From positions 1,488,001 to 1,552,000 of the forward strand of contig OY969923.1 of assembly GCA_963704615.1 (NCBI GenBank): a stretch of DNA of 64,000 nt, given 5' to 3'. Source of the stretch: Bog-756 sp963704615. Lineage in GTDB: Bacteria > Actinomycetota > Acidimicrobiia > Acidimicrobiales > RAAP-2. Of this stretch, positions 33,221 through 41,115 are shown piece after piece (within the stretch, counting starts at the first letter, position 1; each line of letters opens with the position of its first letter). Under the pieces are notes generated by a model. That model ran no database searches and was not told the DNA's origin. It saw only the letters and a list, made by a program, of their open reading frames with translations. The position numbers and the translations under genes were made by a program.

Positions 33221-34489
33221 ATGGAAACCCGAGAGATCAAAGCCCTTCAGATCGCAGCCACGATGCCGGTCCGCAAGAGCACGCACGGTTGGATCGTCCC
33301 CTCGCAGACGGGGAGGGGGTCCTACAAGGTCGCTCCGCTGCCGTATGAGCCTTCCTTTGAGCGGACCCACCGTGAGCCAGCCATGGGATGCACCTGCCCC
33401 GACTTCGAGACGCGGGGAATGCCCTGCAAGCATGTCATGGCCGTCGAATACACGATAAAGCGGGAGGTCACCGATCAGGGTGAGATCGTGACCGAGGAAA
33501 TCAAGGTCACGTACACCCAAGATTGGACGGCCTACAACAAGGCTCAGTGCGAGGAGAAGGACCGATTCCTCCCGATGCTGGCCGAACTGTGCAGCACCGT
33601 CGTCCAGCCGCCCCAGGGCCGTGGCCGTCCCCGCCTGCCGATGTCGGATATGGCCTTCGCCGCTGTGTCCAAGGTCTACGGGGGGATGTCCGCTCGCCGG
33701 TCGGATAGTGACGTTCGGGAGAACGCGGCCAAAGGTCACATGGCCCAGGACCCCAATTTCAATAGCGTCCTGCGCTACCTCCGTGATCCCGGCATGACCC
33801 CCGTCCTGCGAAGCCTGGTCGAGATTTCGGCCCTGCCGCTCAAGGCCGTGGAGACCGATTTCGCCGTTGACTCCACCGGATTCACGACCAGTCGGTTCGT
33901 CCGTTGGTATGACCACAAGTGGGGCAAAGAGCAGACGAAGCGTGAGTGGATCAAGTTGCACGCCATGACCGGTGTCCGCACCAACGTCGTGACCTCTGTC
34001 GAACTGTCGGACTGGCGGTCGCACGACACGAACTACTTCCGCCCCCTGATCGCCGCGACTGGCGAGAACTTCGATATGCGGGATGTGACCGCCGACAAGG
34101 CCTACTCGTCCAAGGCCAACCTGCAAGCGGCTACGGACGCAGGTGCGACCCCATACATCCCCTTCCGTGGCCCCATCCCGGCGATGCAGGGCATCCCGCC
34201 CACGGTCACCCCCGAGACTCATCCGTTCTACAAGATGCAATACCTGTTTGCCTACCAGCGGGACACCTTCCTCGCCCGCTACCACCAACGGTCGAACGTC
34301 GAGACCACGTTCTCCATGATCAAGGCCAAGTTCGGCGACAGCCTCCGGAGCAAGTCCGACACGGGGCAGATGAACGAGGTTCTGTGCAAGGTCATCTGCC
34401 ACAACCTGTGCGTGCTGATCGCCTGCATTCACGAGATCGGGCTGGACGTGCGCAACTTTGACGGGTCCGTCCCCGCGGTTGCTAGCTAG
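33221..34489 (+). CDS. DDE transposase with N-terminal SWIM zinc finger
   Basis: A 422-residue transposase. Residues about 66-78 form a SWIM finger (CTCPDFETRGMPCKHVMAVEY pattern: CxC then CxH), which binds DNA or protein. The catalytic RNase H-like region shows the three acidic sites as VDSTGF, DVTADKAYSS and the YHQRSNVETTFSMIKAKFG segment with the final Glu, a layout like the IS4/IS5 group. Full length, strong promoter and ribosome site, so it should be active. It presumably recognises the TGCACC repeats at the element ends. Confidence 0.88.
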   Translation: METREIKALQIAATMPVRKSTHGWIVPSQTGRGSYKVAPLPYEPSFERTHREPAMGCTCPDFETRGMPCKHVMAVEYTIKREVTDQGEIVTEEIKVTYTQDWTAYNKAQCEEKDRFLPMLAELCSTVVQPPQGRGRPRLPMSDMAFAAVSKVYGGMSARRSDSDVRENAAKGHMAQDPNFNSVLRYLRDPGMTPVLRSLVEISALPLKAVETDFAVDSTGFTTSRFVRWYDHKWGKEQTKREWIKLHAMTGVRTNVVTSVELSDWRSHDTNYFRPLIAATGENFDMRDVTADKAYSSKANLQAATDAGATPYIPFRGPIPAMQGIPPTVTPETHPFYKMQYLFAYQRDTFLARYHQRSNVETTFSMIKAKFGDSLRSKSDTGQMNEVLCKVICHNLCVLIACIHEIGLDVRNFDGSVPAVAS

Positions 34490-34764
34490 TCTGACTCGGC
34501 AGCGGTGGGTGGCGCTGCTGGTGGAGGTCCGGGTGGCGGAGTATCCGGCGGTGCGATGCCCACGATCGGAGCGTTTGTGGCAGCCCCCTGCATGGGGTTG
34601 TCCTGACTGCCATCTCGGCTCCTCTGTGCAAAGCCGTCTCTTCCGCCGTCTCTTGTCTTGATCAGATTTTGCGCACGCGCCTCTCTGACTTCGGACGGTG
34701 CTCCGCCTTGTTGGGTCGAAGCCTGCTGTGAGGTATCTCGATTTCCTTGGCCTTCGTCGGTCAT
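34486..34764 (-). CDS. Small disordered protein of the mobile element (92 aa)
   Basis: ATG 34764 has a strong ribosome site (AAAGGAGAC). The sequence is low-complexity and hydrophilic (Q, S, G, D rich) and ends in a proline run (PPDTPPPGPPPAAPPTAAESD), so it is probably disordered. Its stop overlaps the transposase stop region by 4 nt, tail to tail. It is probably co-transcribed with the membrane protein gene upstream of it (24 nt away). No function known. Confidence 0.6.
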   Translation of the reverse strand: MTDEGQGNRDTSQQASTQQGGAPSEVREARAQNLIKTRDGGRDGFAQRSRDGSQDNPMQGAATNAPIVGIAPPDTPPPGPPPAAPPTAAESD

Positions 34765-34787
34765 CGTGTCTCCTTTCCGTCATCAGT

Positions 34788-35525
34788 CTATGACTCCGAC
34801 GGAATACCGGGTCGTTCTACGAATACCCGATCAGTCCACCAATACGGTCGTCGTCCTCGAAATAGATCATAAAGAAACCGACTTCGGGCATAGACCTCCA
34901 GGCTCACCATCCACCCTATTACTCGGGCCGTCGGAGGGGGCATGGGGATCAGCACCGTCGTTTGCAACTCTTCAGAACCCTCTACGAACGTATCGTTCGT
35001 AAAGGCTTCGGAATTGGACCCAGTCCGTCCGAGCGAACGCTCGCCGATTTCGACTCGCACTTTGCGGTCGTCATCTATCCAGACTTCAGTCGCTTTGACG
35101 ACGGCACCCTCCTCTTCCTCAAAACGCACTCGGAAAATCCCTACCGATTTGACGATTGGGCGGGCGACGATCAATACACCCGAATTATTCGGACGAGCCT
35201 CAGCCTTAATAGAGACACTTGCCCGTCGTCCATATCGAGCGGCAAGGTAAGCACCACCGACGACGCCAGCCACTGCCGCAAGCCCCCCCAGCCCTAGCAT
35301 GACGTTGAGCCAATGATCGGAAGCAGCCGCTCCTGGCGGTTGGTTTCCCCAGAGCGCCCACCACACCCAGTAGGAGATAACAGAGACCACAGCAAACCCA
35401 AAGAAAACTGCGGGCACCATTGCCCCCTCCGTGGGATCCGGTGGTTCGTCCGGTATGGGGCATCCTGGGTACCAAAAGGTCTTCTCGGACCAGGTCCAGT
35501 TGTAGACGCTGAGATCGGGATCCAT
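34788..35525 (-). CDS. Membrane protein of the mobile element (245 aa)
   Basis: ATG 35525. Two helices (about 36-58, VPAVFFGFAVVSVISYWVWWALW, and 73-97) are followed by a beta-rich soluble domain of about 140 residues with no motif I know. Upstream lies a short hairpin (ACCCT/AGGGT) and no clear Shine-Dalgarno. It may be an exclusion, defence or sensing function of the element, but this is only a guess from position. Confidence 0.6.
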   Translation of the reverse strand: MDPDLSVYNWTWSEKTFWYPGCPIPDEPPDPTEGAMVPAVFFGFAVVSVISYWVWWALWGNQPPGAAASDHWLNVMLGLGGLAAVAGVVGGAYLAARYGRRASVSIKAEARPNNSGVLIVARPIVKSVGIFRVRFEEEEGAVVKATEVWIDDDRKVRVEIGERSLGRTGSNSEAFTNDTFVEGSEELQTTVLIPMPPPTARVIGWMVSLEVYARSRFLYDLFRGRRPYWWTDRVFVERPGIPSES

Positions 35526-35569
35526 TCAAAAACCCTATTTAGGGTGAAAAAAGGCTGCAGGACGTTTGG

Positions 35570-35704
35570 ATCTTGATGCAGGGGTGCTGGGTTTTGGTGC
35601 AACCTGGACTAAGGGTGCAAACCCGGCCCGCGATCCCTCGTTTTGGTGCAGAAATCCATCCTGCACCCTAAAGGGGCGGACCTGGGACTTTTGGGTGCAA
35701 AGCC
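35570..35704. repeat. Iterated GGTGCA motifs at right end of the element
   Basis: GATGCA at 35575, GGTGCA at 35596, 35614, 35645 and 35694, and one inverted copy (TGCACC) at 35662. Read from the outer end inward they match TTGCACC.AAA at the left end (31725, 31743, and TGCATC at 31763). Arrays like this at transposon ends are transposase binding sites. The outermost copy is part of the terminal inverted repeat. Confidence 0.75.
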
Positions 35705-35713
35705 CAGGCCATG
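35690..35713. repeat. Right terminal inverted repeat and target duplication
   Basis: TTTGGGTGCAAAGCC (35690-35704) is the exact complement of the left end. CAGGCCATG (35705-35713) repeats the left flank, and its last three bases are the ATG of the following fadD gene. Confidence 0.88.
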
Positions 35714-37408
35714 CACTACCCTGACGACGTGTCAGATGTCAGCGATCCCCGTGGGGATCTGCAGTGGGGGACCATCCCCGGGCTGGTCGAGGACGCTGCC
35801 GCCCGCTTCGGTGAGGATGAGGCCATCGTCGACGTGCACGGGCCGGCGGGGACGACCGTCCGTCTGACCTTTGACCAGCTGGCCGACGAAGCGGCATCCG
35901 CCACCCGGGCCATCGTGGCCAACGGCATCGATCGGGGCGACCGGGTGGCCGTCTGGGCGCCCAACTGCGCCGAGTGGGTCATCGCTGCTCTGGGCGCGGT
36001 GGGCGCCGGCGCTCTTCTGGTGCCTCTCAACACCCGCTTCAAGGGGGCCGAAGCCGCTTCGATCCTGCGTCAGTCGGGGGCGCGGATGCTCTTTACGGTG
36101 GACGGGTTCCTCGGGAACGACTACCCGACGATGCTCGACGAGGCGGTGGCCGCCGGCGACAAGGTGCCCGATCTCGAGCGGGTGGTGATCCTGCGCACCG
36201 GTGACGACCGCGTCCCGCGGGTGACGGCCAAGGGCGACCCGGTGGTGGGATGGCAGGTGTTCCTGGGCGAGGGTGGTTCCTGCTCAGCCGATGTGGCCGC
36301 CGGCCGCACGGCCTCGATCACCGCAGGCGACCTCTCCGATCTGGTCTTCACCTCGGGAACCACCGGTCGACCCAAGGGGGCGATGACCACCCACGCCCAG
36401 ACCCTGCGCACCTTCGCCACTTGGTCGGAGGTGGTCGGACTCCGCCACGGCGACCGCTATCTCATCGTCAATCCGTTCTTCCACACCTTCGGCTACAAGG
36501 CCGGAATCCTGGCCTGCTTGATGACCGGGGCCACCATGGTGCCCGAGCCGGTGTTCACCGTTGACCGGGTGGTCGAACGGATCGAGCAGGAGCGCATCAC
36601 CGTGCTGCCCGGGCCGCCCACCATCTTCCAGTCCATCCTCGACCATCCCGACCGCAAGAGCTTCGACCTCTCCTCGCTCCGCCTGGTGGTGACCGGCGCC
36701 GCGGCGGTGCCGGTCGAACTGGTCACGGCGCTCTGGTCCGACCTCGGCATCGAGACCGTGCTCACCGCCTACGGCCTGACCGAGGCCACCGGGACGGTCA
36801 CCATGTGCCGGCGGGGGGACTCGGCCGAGGTCATCGCGGGCACGTCGGGACGCGCCATCCCCGACGTCCACGTGCGCATCGTCGGCGACGACGGAGCCGA
36901 GCTGCCCCGGGGCGAGGCGGGCGAGATCGTGGTGCGGGGCTACAACGTCATGCGCGGTTACTTCAACGATTCCGAGGCCACCGAAGAGGCCATCGACGCC
37001 GCCGGGTGGTTGCACACCGGCGACGTGGGGGTGATGGACGGGGCTGGCAACGTCACCATCACCGACCGGCTCAAGGACATGTACGTGAGTGGCGGTTTCA
37101 ACGTCTACCCGGCCGAGGTGGAGGCGGTGCTGCGGCTCCACCCGGCGGTGGGTCAGGTGGCTGTGGTGGGCGTCCCCGATCGGCGGATGGGCGAGGTGGG
37201 CCTGGCCCTGGTGGTGCCGGCGGCCGGCGGCCCCGGGGCGGCCGAAGTGGCTGGGTCCGAGCTGGTCGACTGGACCAAGGAGCGCTTGGCCAACTACAAG
37301 GTGCCCCACCGGGCGCTCCTGGTCGAGACCCTGCCCGTCAACGCCAGCGGCAAGGTGCTCAAGCACATGCTGCGGGAGCAGTACGCGGCGGACGATTCCG
37401 AACAGTAG
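35711..37408 (+). CDS. Acyl-CoA synthetase (FadD3-like)
   Basis: A 565-residue adenylate-forming ligase activating a carboxylic acid to its CoA thioester. VFTSGTTGRPKGAM (P-loop), YGLTEATGT, GWLHTGDVG, KDMYVSGGFNVYPAEVE and catalytic lysine region NASGKVLKHMLRE are all intact. The ATG at 35711 is inside the target duplication. The natural Shine-Dalgarno (AGGGGG at about 31700) is now 4 kb away across the insertion, and GTG 35729 is an alternative start. Similar enzymes activate sterol-derived propionates, and the KstR-type cluster agrees, but the substrate is not proven. It leads into the MDR dehydrogenase gene. Confidence 0.9.
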   Translation: MHYPDDVSDVSDPRGDLQWGTIPGLVEDAAARFGEDEAIVDVHGPAGTTVRLTFDQLADEAASATRAIVANGIDRGDRVAVWAPNCAEWVIAALGAVGAGALLVPLNTRFKGAEAASILRQSGARMLFTVDGFLGNDYPTMLDEAVAAGDKVPDLERVVILRTGDDRVPRVTAKGDPVVGWQVFLGEGGSCSADVAAGRTASITAGDLSDLVFTSGTTGRPKGAMTTHAQTLRTFATWSEVVGLRHGDRYLIVNPFFHTFGYKAGILACLMTGATMVPEPVFTVDRVVERIEQERITVLPGPPTIFQSILDHPDRKSFDLSSLRLVVTGAAAVPVELVTALWSDLGIETVLTAYGLTEATGTVTMCRRGDSAEVIAGTSGRAIPDVHVRIVGDDGAELPRGEAGEIVVRGYNVMRGYFNDSEATEEAIDAAGWLHTGDVGVMDGAGNVTITDRLKDMYVSGGFNVYPAEVEAVLRLHPAVGQVAVVGVPDRRMGEVGLALVVPAAGGPGAAEVAGSELVDWTKERLANYKVPHRALLVETLPVNASGKVLKHMLREQYAADDSEQ

Positions 37409-37443
37409 CGACGAGACCAGCAGCAACGAGAGGAAGGGGTGCC

Positions 37444-38550
37444 ATGCGAGGCATCGTGTACACCGGTGACGACGTCGAGGTCACCGACCAGTTGAGCGTG
37501 GGCGACCCGGGGCCGACCGAGGTACGGGTGGCGATCGGCGCCGCCGGCGTGTGTCACAGCGACCTCTCCGTGATCAACGGCACCATCCCGTGGAAATCGC
37601 CCTCGGTGCTGGGCCACGAGGGCGCCGGGGTGGTGGAGGCGGTGGGGTCCGAGGTCCGTTCGGTCAAGGTCGGGGACCACGTGGTCATCGCCACCCTGCA
37701 GAGTTGCGGCACCTGTCGGGCCTGCGCCACCGGGCACCCCACATGGTGCGTGAAGACACTGGGCAACGTGTCCCAACCCTTCGTCTTCAAGGGTGAGCCG
37801 GCCTCCAACTTCGCCGGTACCTCGGTGTTCGCCGAGTCGACCATCGTCAAGGAGGTCCAGGCGGTCAAGATCTCCAAGGACGTCCCGATGACCTCGGCCT
37901 GTCTCATCGGGTGCGGGGTCCTGACCGGTGTGGGCGCCGTCTTCAACCGGGCCAAGGTGCAAGCGGGGGACACGGCGGCGGTCTTCGGCGTGGGCGGCGT
38001 GGGCCTCAACGTCATCCAAGGCCTGCGCCTGGCCGGGGCCAGTCGGATCATCGCCGTCGACACCCTGGCCTCCAAGGAGAGTCTCGCCCTCCAGTTCGGA
38101 GCCACCCACTTCGTCGACGCCTCGGCCACTGACGCGGTGGCCGCCATCCGCGCCATCGTGCCTCCCGGGCCGGACCGGGTGACAGGCGCCCTCGGATGGA
38201 CCGGCGGGGTCAACTGGTCCTTCGACTGCGTCGGTCATCCCGCGGTGCTGCGCAATGCCCTCGACGTCCTCGACTGGGGGGGCAACGCACTGGCCATCGG
38301 CATTCCGCCCCAGGGGACCGAGGTGTCGGTGGACGTGAACGCCCTGGCCTATGTGGACCGGGGCCTGCTCGGGTGCCGATACGGATCGGCGCGTCCCCAC
38401 CACGACATCCCCTTGATGGTCGAGCTCTACTTGTCGGGGCGTCTGATGCTCGACGAGCTGGTGACCGAGCAGCGCCCCCTCGAAGGGTTCCGCGAGATCG
38501 TGGAGGACATGGAGGCCGGCAAACTGGCGCGGGGTGTCCTGACCTTCTGA
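37444..38550 (+). CDS. Zinc-dependent MDR alcohol dehydrogenase
   Basis: A 368-residue medium-chain dehydrogenase. The catalytic zinc cysteine is in GVCHSD, with GHEGAGVV, the structural zinc loop CGTCRACATGHPTWC (four cysteines) and the NAD fold VFGVGGVGLNVIQG. It has the look of class III/NDMA-type actinobacterial enzymes. Ribosome site GAGGAAGGGG. It is probably co-transcribed with fadD upstream (35-nt gap) and would oxidise an alcohol to aldehyde in the same pathway. Confidence 0.92.
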   Translation: MRGIVYTGDDVEVTDQLSVGDPGPTEVRVAIGAAGVCHSDLSVINGTIPWKSPSVLGHEGAGVVEAVGSEVRSVKVGDHVVIATLQSCGTCRACATGHPTWCVKTLGNVSQPFVFKGEPASNFAGTSVFAESTIVKEVQAVKISKDVPMTSACLIGCGVLTGVGAVFNRAKVQAGDTAAVFGVGGVGLNVIQGLRLAGASRIIAVDTLASKESLALQFGATHFVDASATDAVAAIRAIVPPGPDRVTGALGWTGGVNWSFDCVGHPAVLRNALDVLDWGGNALAIGIPPQGTEVSVDVNALAYVDRGLLGCRYGSARPHHDIPLMVELYLSGRLMLDELVTEQRPLEGFREIVEDMEAGKLARGVLTF

Positions 38551-38640
38551 AGGGTCGAGCGACGGCGGGCGGAGGGAGGCGGACGCAGCCTCGGCCGGAC
38601 GGAATGCGCCGGGACCGCCCTGTTACAGTCGGCACTCGAT

Positions 38641-40239
38641 ATGACGGTGCGTCAGATTGAGGGGGAGTGGGCCACCGTGGTCGACGCTCTGCGGGCCGCC
38701 GCGGTGGTCAACGCCGATGTCGAGGCCTACGTCGAGCCGGGCACGGACGCCGGCCCGCGCCGATCCCTGACCTTTGCCGAGTGGGGCAGGGCCGCCGACG
38801 GGGTGGCCGGACTGCTGGCCGGCCTCGGGGTGGTCCGCGGCTCGGTGGTGTGCCTCCTTCTGCCCAGCTCCATCGATTACATGGTGGGCTACGCCGCCGC
38901 CACCCGGCTCGGGGCCATCACATCGGGGGTGAACCTCCGACTGGGAGACAACGAGCGGGCCTCCATTCTCGATCGCACCCGGCCCACTGTCACCGTGGTC
39001 GAGGACGACTCACCGGCACCGCCGGGACCGGTCGGCACGGTGATCGACCGCGCCACCCTGATGGCCGCGGCGGACGGCCCTCCTCCCGGGGCGTGGCCGG
39101 AGCTCGCTCCGAGCGACCCGGTGGCCGTGGTGTGGACGAGCGGAACCACCGGGCTGCCCAAGGGGGCGGTGTTCGACCACGCTTGCCTGGCTGCGGTGGC
39201 CGCCGGCACCGACGTGCTGTCGGTGCCCGGCGACAGGCGCTTGTCACCCCTGCCCTTCGCCCACGTCGGATCGATGACCCGGACCTGGGACGAGATCGTC
39301 CACGGGGTGACCACGGTGATCACGCCCACTCCCTGGACGGCGTCGGACACCGTCCGGGTCCTGGCCGACGAGGCCATCACCGTGGCCCAGGGCGTGCCCA
39401 CCCAGTGGGCGCTGGTGCTCGCCCACCCCGCGCTGGTCGGGGTCGACGTGTCCTCGCTGCGGATCGTGGGCACCGGTGCATCCCGGGTGCCGGCCGAGCT
39501 GGTGGCCGACTTGCGGGCGCGCTTCGGGGTGCCGGTGGTGGTGCGCTACACCTCGACCGAGGCCTCCCTGGGCACGGGCACCGTACCGGGCGATTCCGAC
39601 GACAAGATTGCCGGCACGGTAGGACGACCGGTGCCCGGGGTGTCCCTCACCATCGCCGGTGACGACGGCCGGTCGGTGCCGGCCGGGGAGGTCGGGCGGG
39701 TCCGGCTGAGGTCGGCCGCGGTGATGCGCGGCTACTGGGGTGGTCCGCCGACCGGCGCCGGTGCCGCTGGAGTCGTCTACGACACCGCGGCCACCCGGTC
39801 GGTGCTCGCCGACGACGGCTGGCTCACCACCGGCGACTTCGGCTTCCTCGATGCCGACGGTTATCTTCGCCTGGTGGGACGGGCCCACGAGCTCTACATC
39901 CGGGGTGGGTACAACGTCTATCCGGCCGAGGTGGAAGCCGCGCTCGGGGGCCATCCGGACATCGAGCAGATCGCGGTGGTCGGGGCTCCCGACCCGGTCC
40001 TCGGGGAGATCGGGGTGGCATTCGTGGTGCCGACCCGGCCGACCGGCACCGGCGCCCCCACCGAGGACCGACTGCTGGCCGAGCTGCGGTCGGCCGCTCG
40101 GGCCTGCCTGGCCGACTACAAGGCGCCGGACCGGGTCATCGTGGTCGACGCCCTCCCCATGACCTCCATGATGAAGGTAGACAAGAAATCCCTGACCGAC
40201 CGGGCCGCGTCCCTGACCGCGCCGACTGCGGCACGGTGA
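38641..40239 (+). CDS. Acyl-CoA synthetase
   Basis: A 532-residue AMP-dependent ligase: VWTSGTTGLPKGAV, VRYTSTEASLGTGT, DGWLTTGDFGFL, RAHELYIRGGYNVYPAEVE, and C-terminal MTSMMKVDKKSL with the expected lysine. The A5 motif YTSTEAS is a variant of the usual YG.TE. ATG 38641 has no clear ribosome site; a TGTTACAGT sequence 11 nt upstream could be an extended -10 giving a near-leaderless mRNA. Substrate unknown. Confidence 0.88.
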   Translation: MTVRQIEGEWATVVDALRAAAVVNADVEAYVEPGTDAGPRRSLTFAEWGRAADGVAGLLAGLGVVRGSVVCLLLPSSIDYMVGYAAATRLGAITSGVNLRLGDNERASILDRTRPTVTVVEDDSPAPPGPVGTVIDRATLMAAADGPPPGAWPELAPSDPVAVVWTSGTTGLPKGAVFDHACLAAVAAGTDVLSVPGDRRLSPLPFAHVGSMTRTWDEIVHGVTTVITPTPWTASDTVRVLADEAITVAQGVPTQWALVLAHPALVGVDVSSLRIVGTGASRVPAELVADLRARFGVPVVVRYTSTEASLGTGTVPGDSDDKIAGTVGRPVPGVSLTIAGDDGRSVPAGEVGRVRLRSAAVMRGYWGGPPTGAGAAGVVYDTAATRSVLADDGWLTTGDFGFLDADGYLRLVGRAHELYIRGGYNVYPAEVEAALGGHPDIEQIAVVGAPDPVLGEIGVAFVVPTRPTGTGAPTEDRLLAELRSAARACLADYKAPDRVIVVDALPMTSMMKVDKKSLTDRAASLTAPTAAR

Positions 40240-40272
40240 GGAACTGCGCTGAAGGAACGGAGCACGACCATC

Positions 40273-41115
40273 ATGACCGGTAGATCCACTCCCGCCACGG
40301 GCGGGGTGACTGACGACCCCATCCGGATCGGCACCATGCTGTACACCCTGGTGGAGCCCCACCGGGGCGCCGAGGTGGCCTACAACCGCTGGTACGAGCG
40401 GGACCACTTCTATGCCGGCTGCCAGATCGGTGCCTACAACTTCGCCGGGGCCCGCTTCGTGGCCACCGCCGGGTTGAAGGCTCTCCGCTACCCCAAGGGT
40501 CCCGACGCCCTGGTGGCGGATCCGGAGGTCGGCAGCTACCTCGGCGTCTACTACGTGCTCGACGGCCACCACGACGAGTGGAACCGGTGGGCGGTCGACC
40601 AGGTCAACGCCCTCCACGCCGCCGGCCGGATGTTCGACGAACGCGATCACATCCACACCGGCCTGTACCGCTTCGAGTGGGAGCACCGGCGCGACGCGGA
40701 CGGTGTACCCCCCGAGCTCACCCTCGACCACCGGTTCCCGGGCCTGGTGTCGGTCTTCGTGGAGCCGGACGACGGGGTGGCCCCCGATCAGATCGGGTCG
40801 TGGTACCGCGGCGAGTACCTGCCCTCGGTGCTTCCGGGCTCTGCGGTGGCCACGGTGTTGGCCTTCAGCTCACTTCCCCTGCTGGCCGATGCCCCCGGCG
40901 ACGTCCCCCGGGACGCCGCCGCCGACCGGAGGATCCTGCTGCTCCATTTCACCGACGAGGACCCGAGCGGAACCTGGGACGCGGTGCTGGCCCACCAGGG
41001 CGACTCTCTGGCCGATGCCGGCCTGGGCCGGGTGGTGTGGGCCTCCCCGTTCATCGCCTCGGTGCCCGGGACCGACACCTACACCGACCAGCTGTGGTCG
41101 CAGCCCGCCCGATGA
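40273..41115 (+). CDS. Conserved hypothetical, dimeric alpha-beta-barrel-like (EthD-type)
   Basis: A 280-residue soluble protein with two related halves. The first half has YNRWYERDHFYAGC, the second SWYRGEYLPSVLPG, both of the W-Y/D-E pattern seen in EthD/DABB proteins. It overlaps the next gene by 4 nt (ATGA) and thus belongs to the catabolic operon. It may be a small oxygenase-like or isomerase-like enzyme on a CoA-linked intermediate. I do not recognise it precisely. Confidence 0.65.
   Translation: MTGRSTPATGGVTDDPIRIGTMLYTLVEPHRGAEVAYNRWYERDHFYAGCQIGAYNFAGARFVATAGLKALRYPKGPDALVADPEVGSYLGVYYVLDGHHDEWNRWAVDQVNALHAAGRMFDERDHIHTGLYRFEWEHRRDADGVPPELTLDHRFPGLVSVFVEPDDGVAPDQIGSWYRGEYLPSVLPGSAVATVLAFSSLPLLADAPGDVPRDAAADRRILLLHFTDEDPSGTWDAVLAHQGDSLADAGLGRVVWASPFIASVPGTDTYTDQLWSQPAR

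Larger units (their letters stand above)
31720..35704. mobile_element. 3,985-bp transposon-like element with 15-bp TIRs and 9-bp target duplication
   Basis: Perfect 15-bp inverted repeats bound the unit, and CAGGCCATG is duplicated immediately outside both ends. Inside each end are further TGCACC/TGCATC motifs, all pointing the same way relative to their end (31725, 31743, 31763; complement at 35575, 35596, 35614, 35645, 35694). Cargo is a SWIM-finger DDE transposase, a tRNA-like gene, a zinc-ribbon protein, a wHTH-like protein and three small proteins. Composition is less GC-rich than the flanks. The repeats and target duplication indicate a recent and structurally complete insertion. Confidence 0.88.

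Noticed and set aside
33020..34783. 587-codon open frame antisense to the transposase
   Set aside because: It has no motif, histidine/glycine/aspartate-rich composition typical of the complement of a high-GC gene, and the forward strand carries an intact transposase with promoter and ribosome site.
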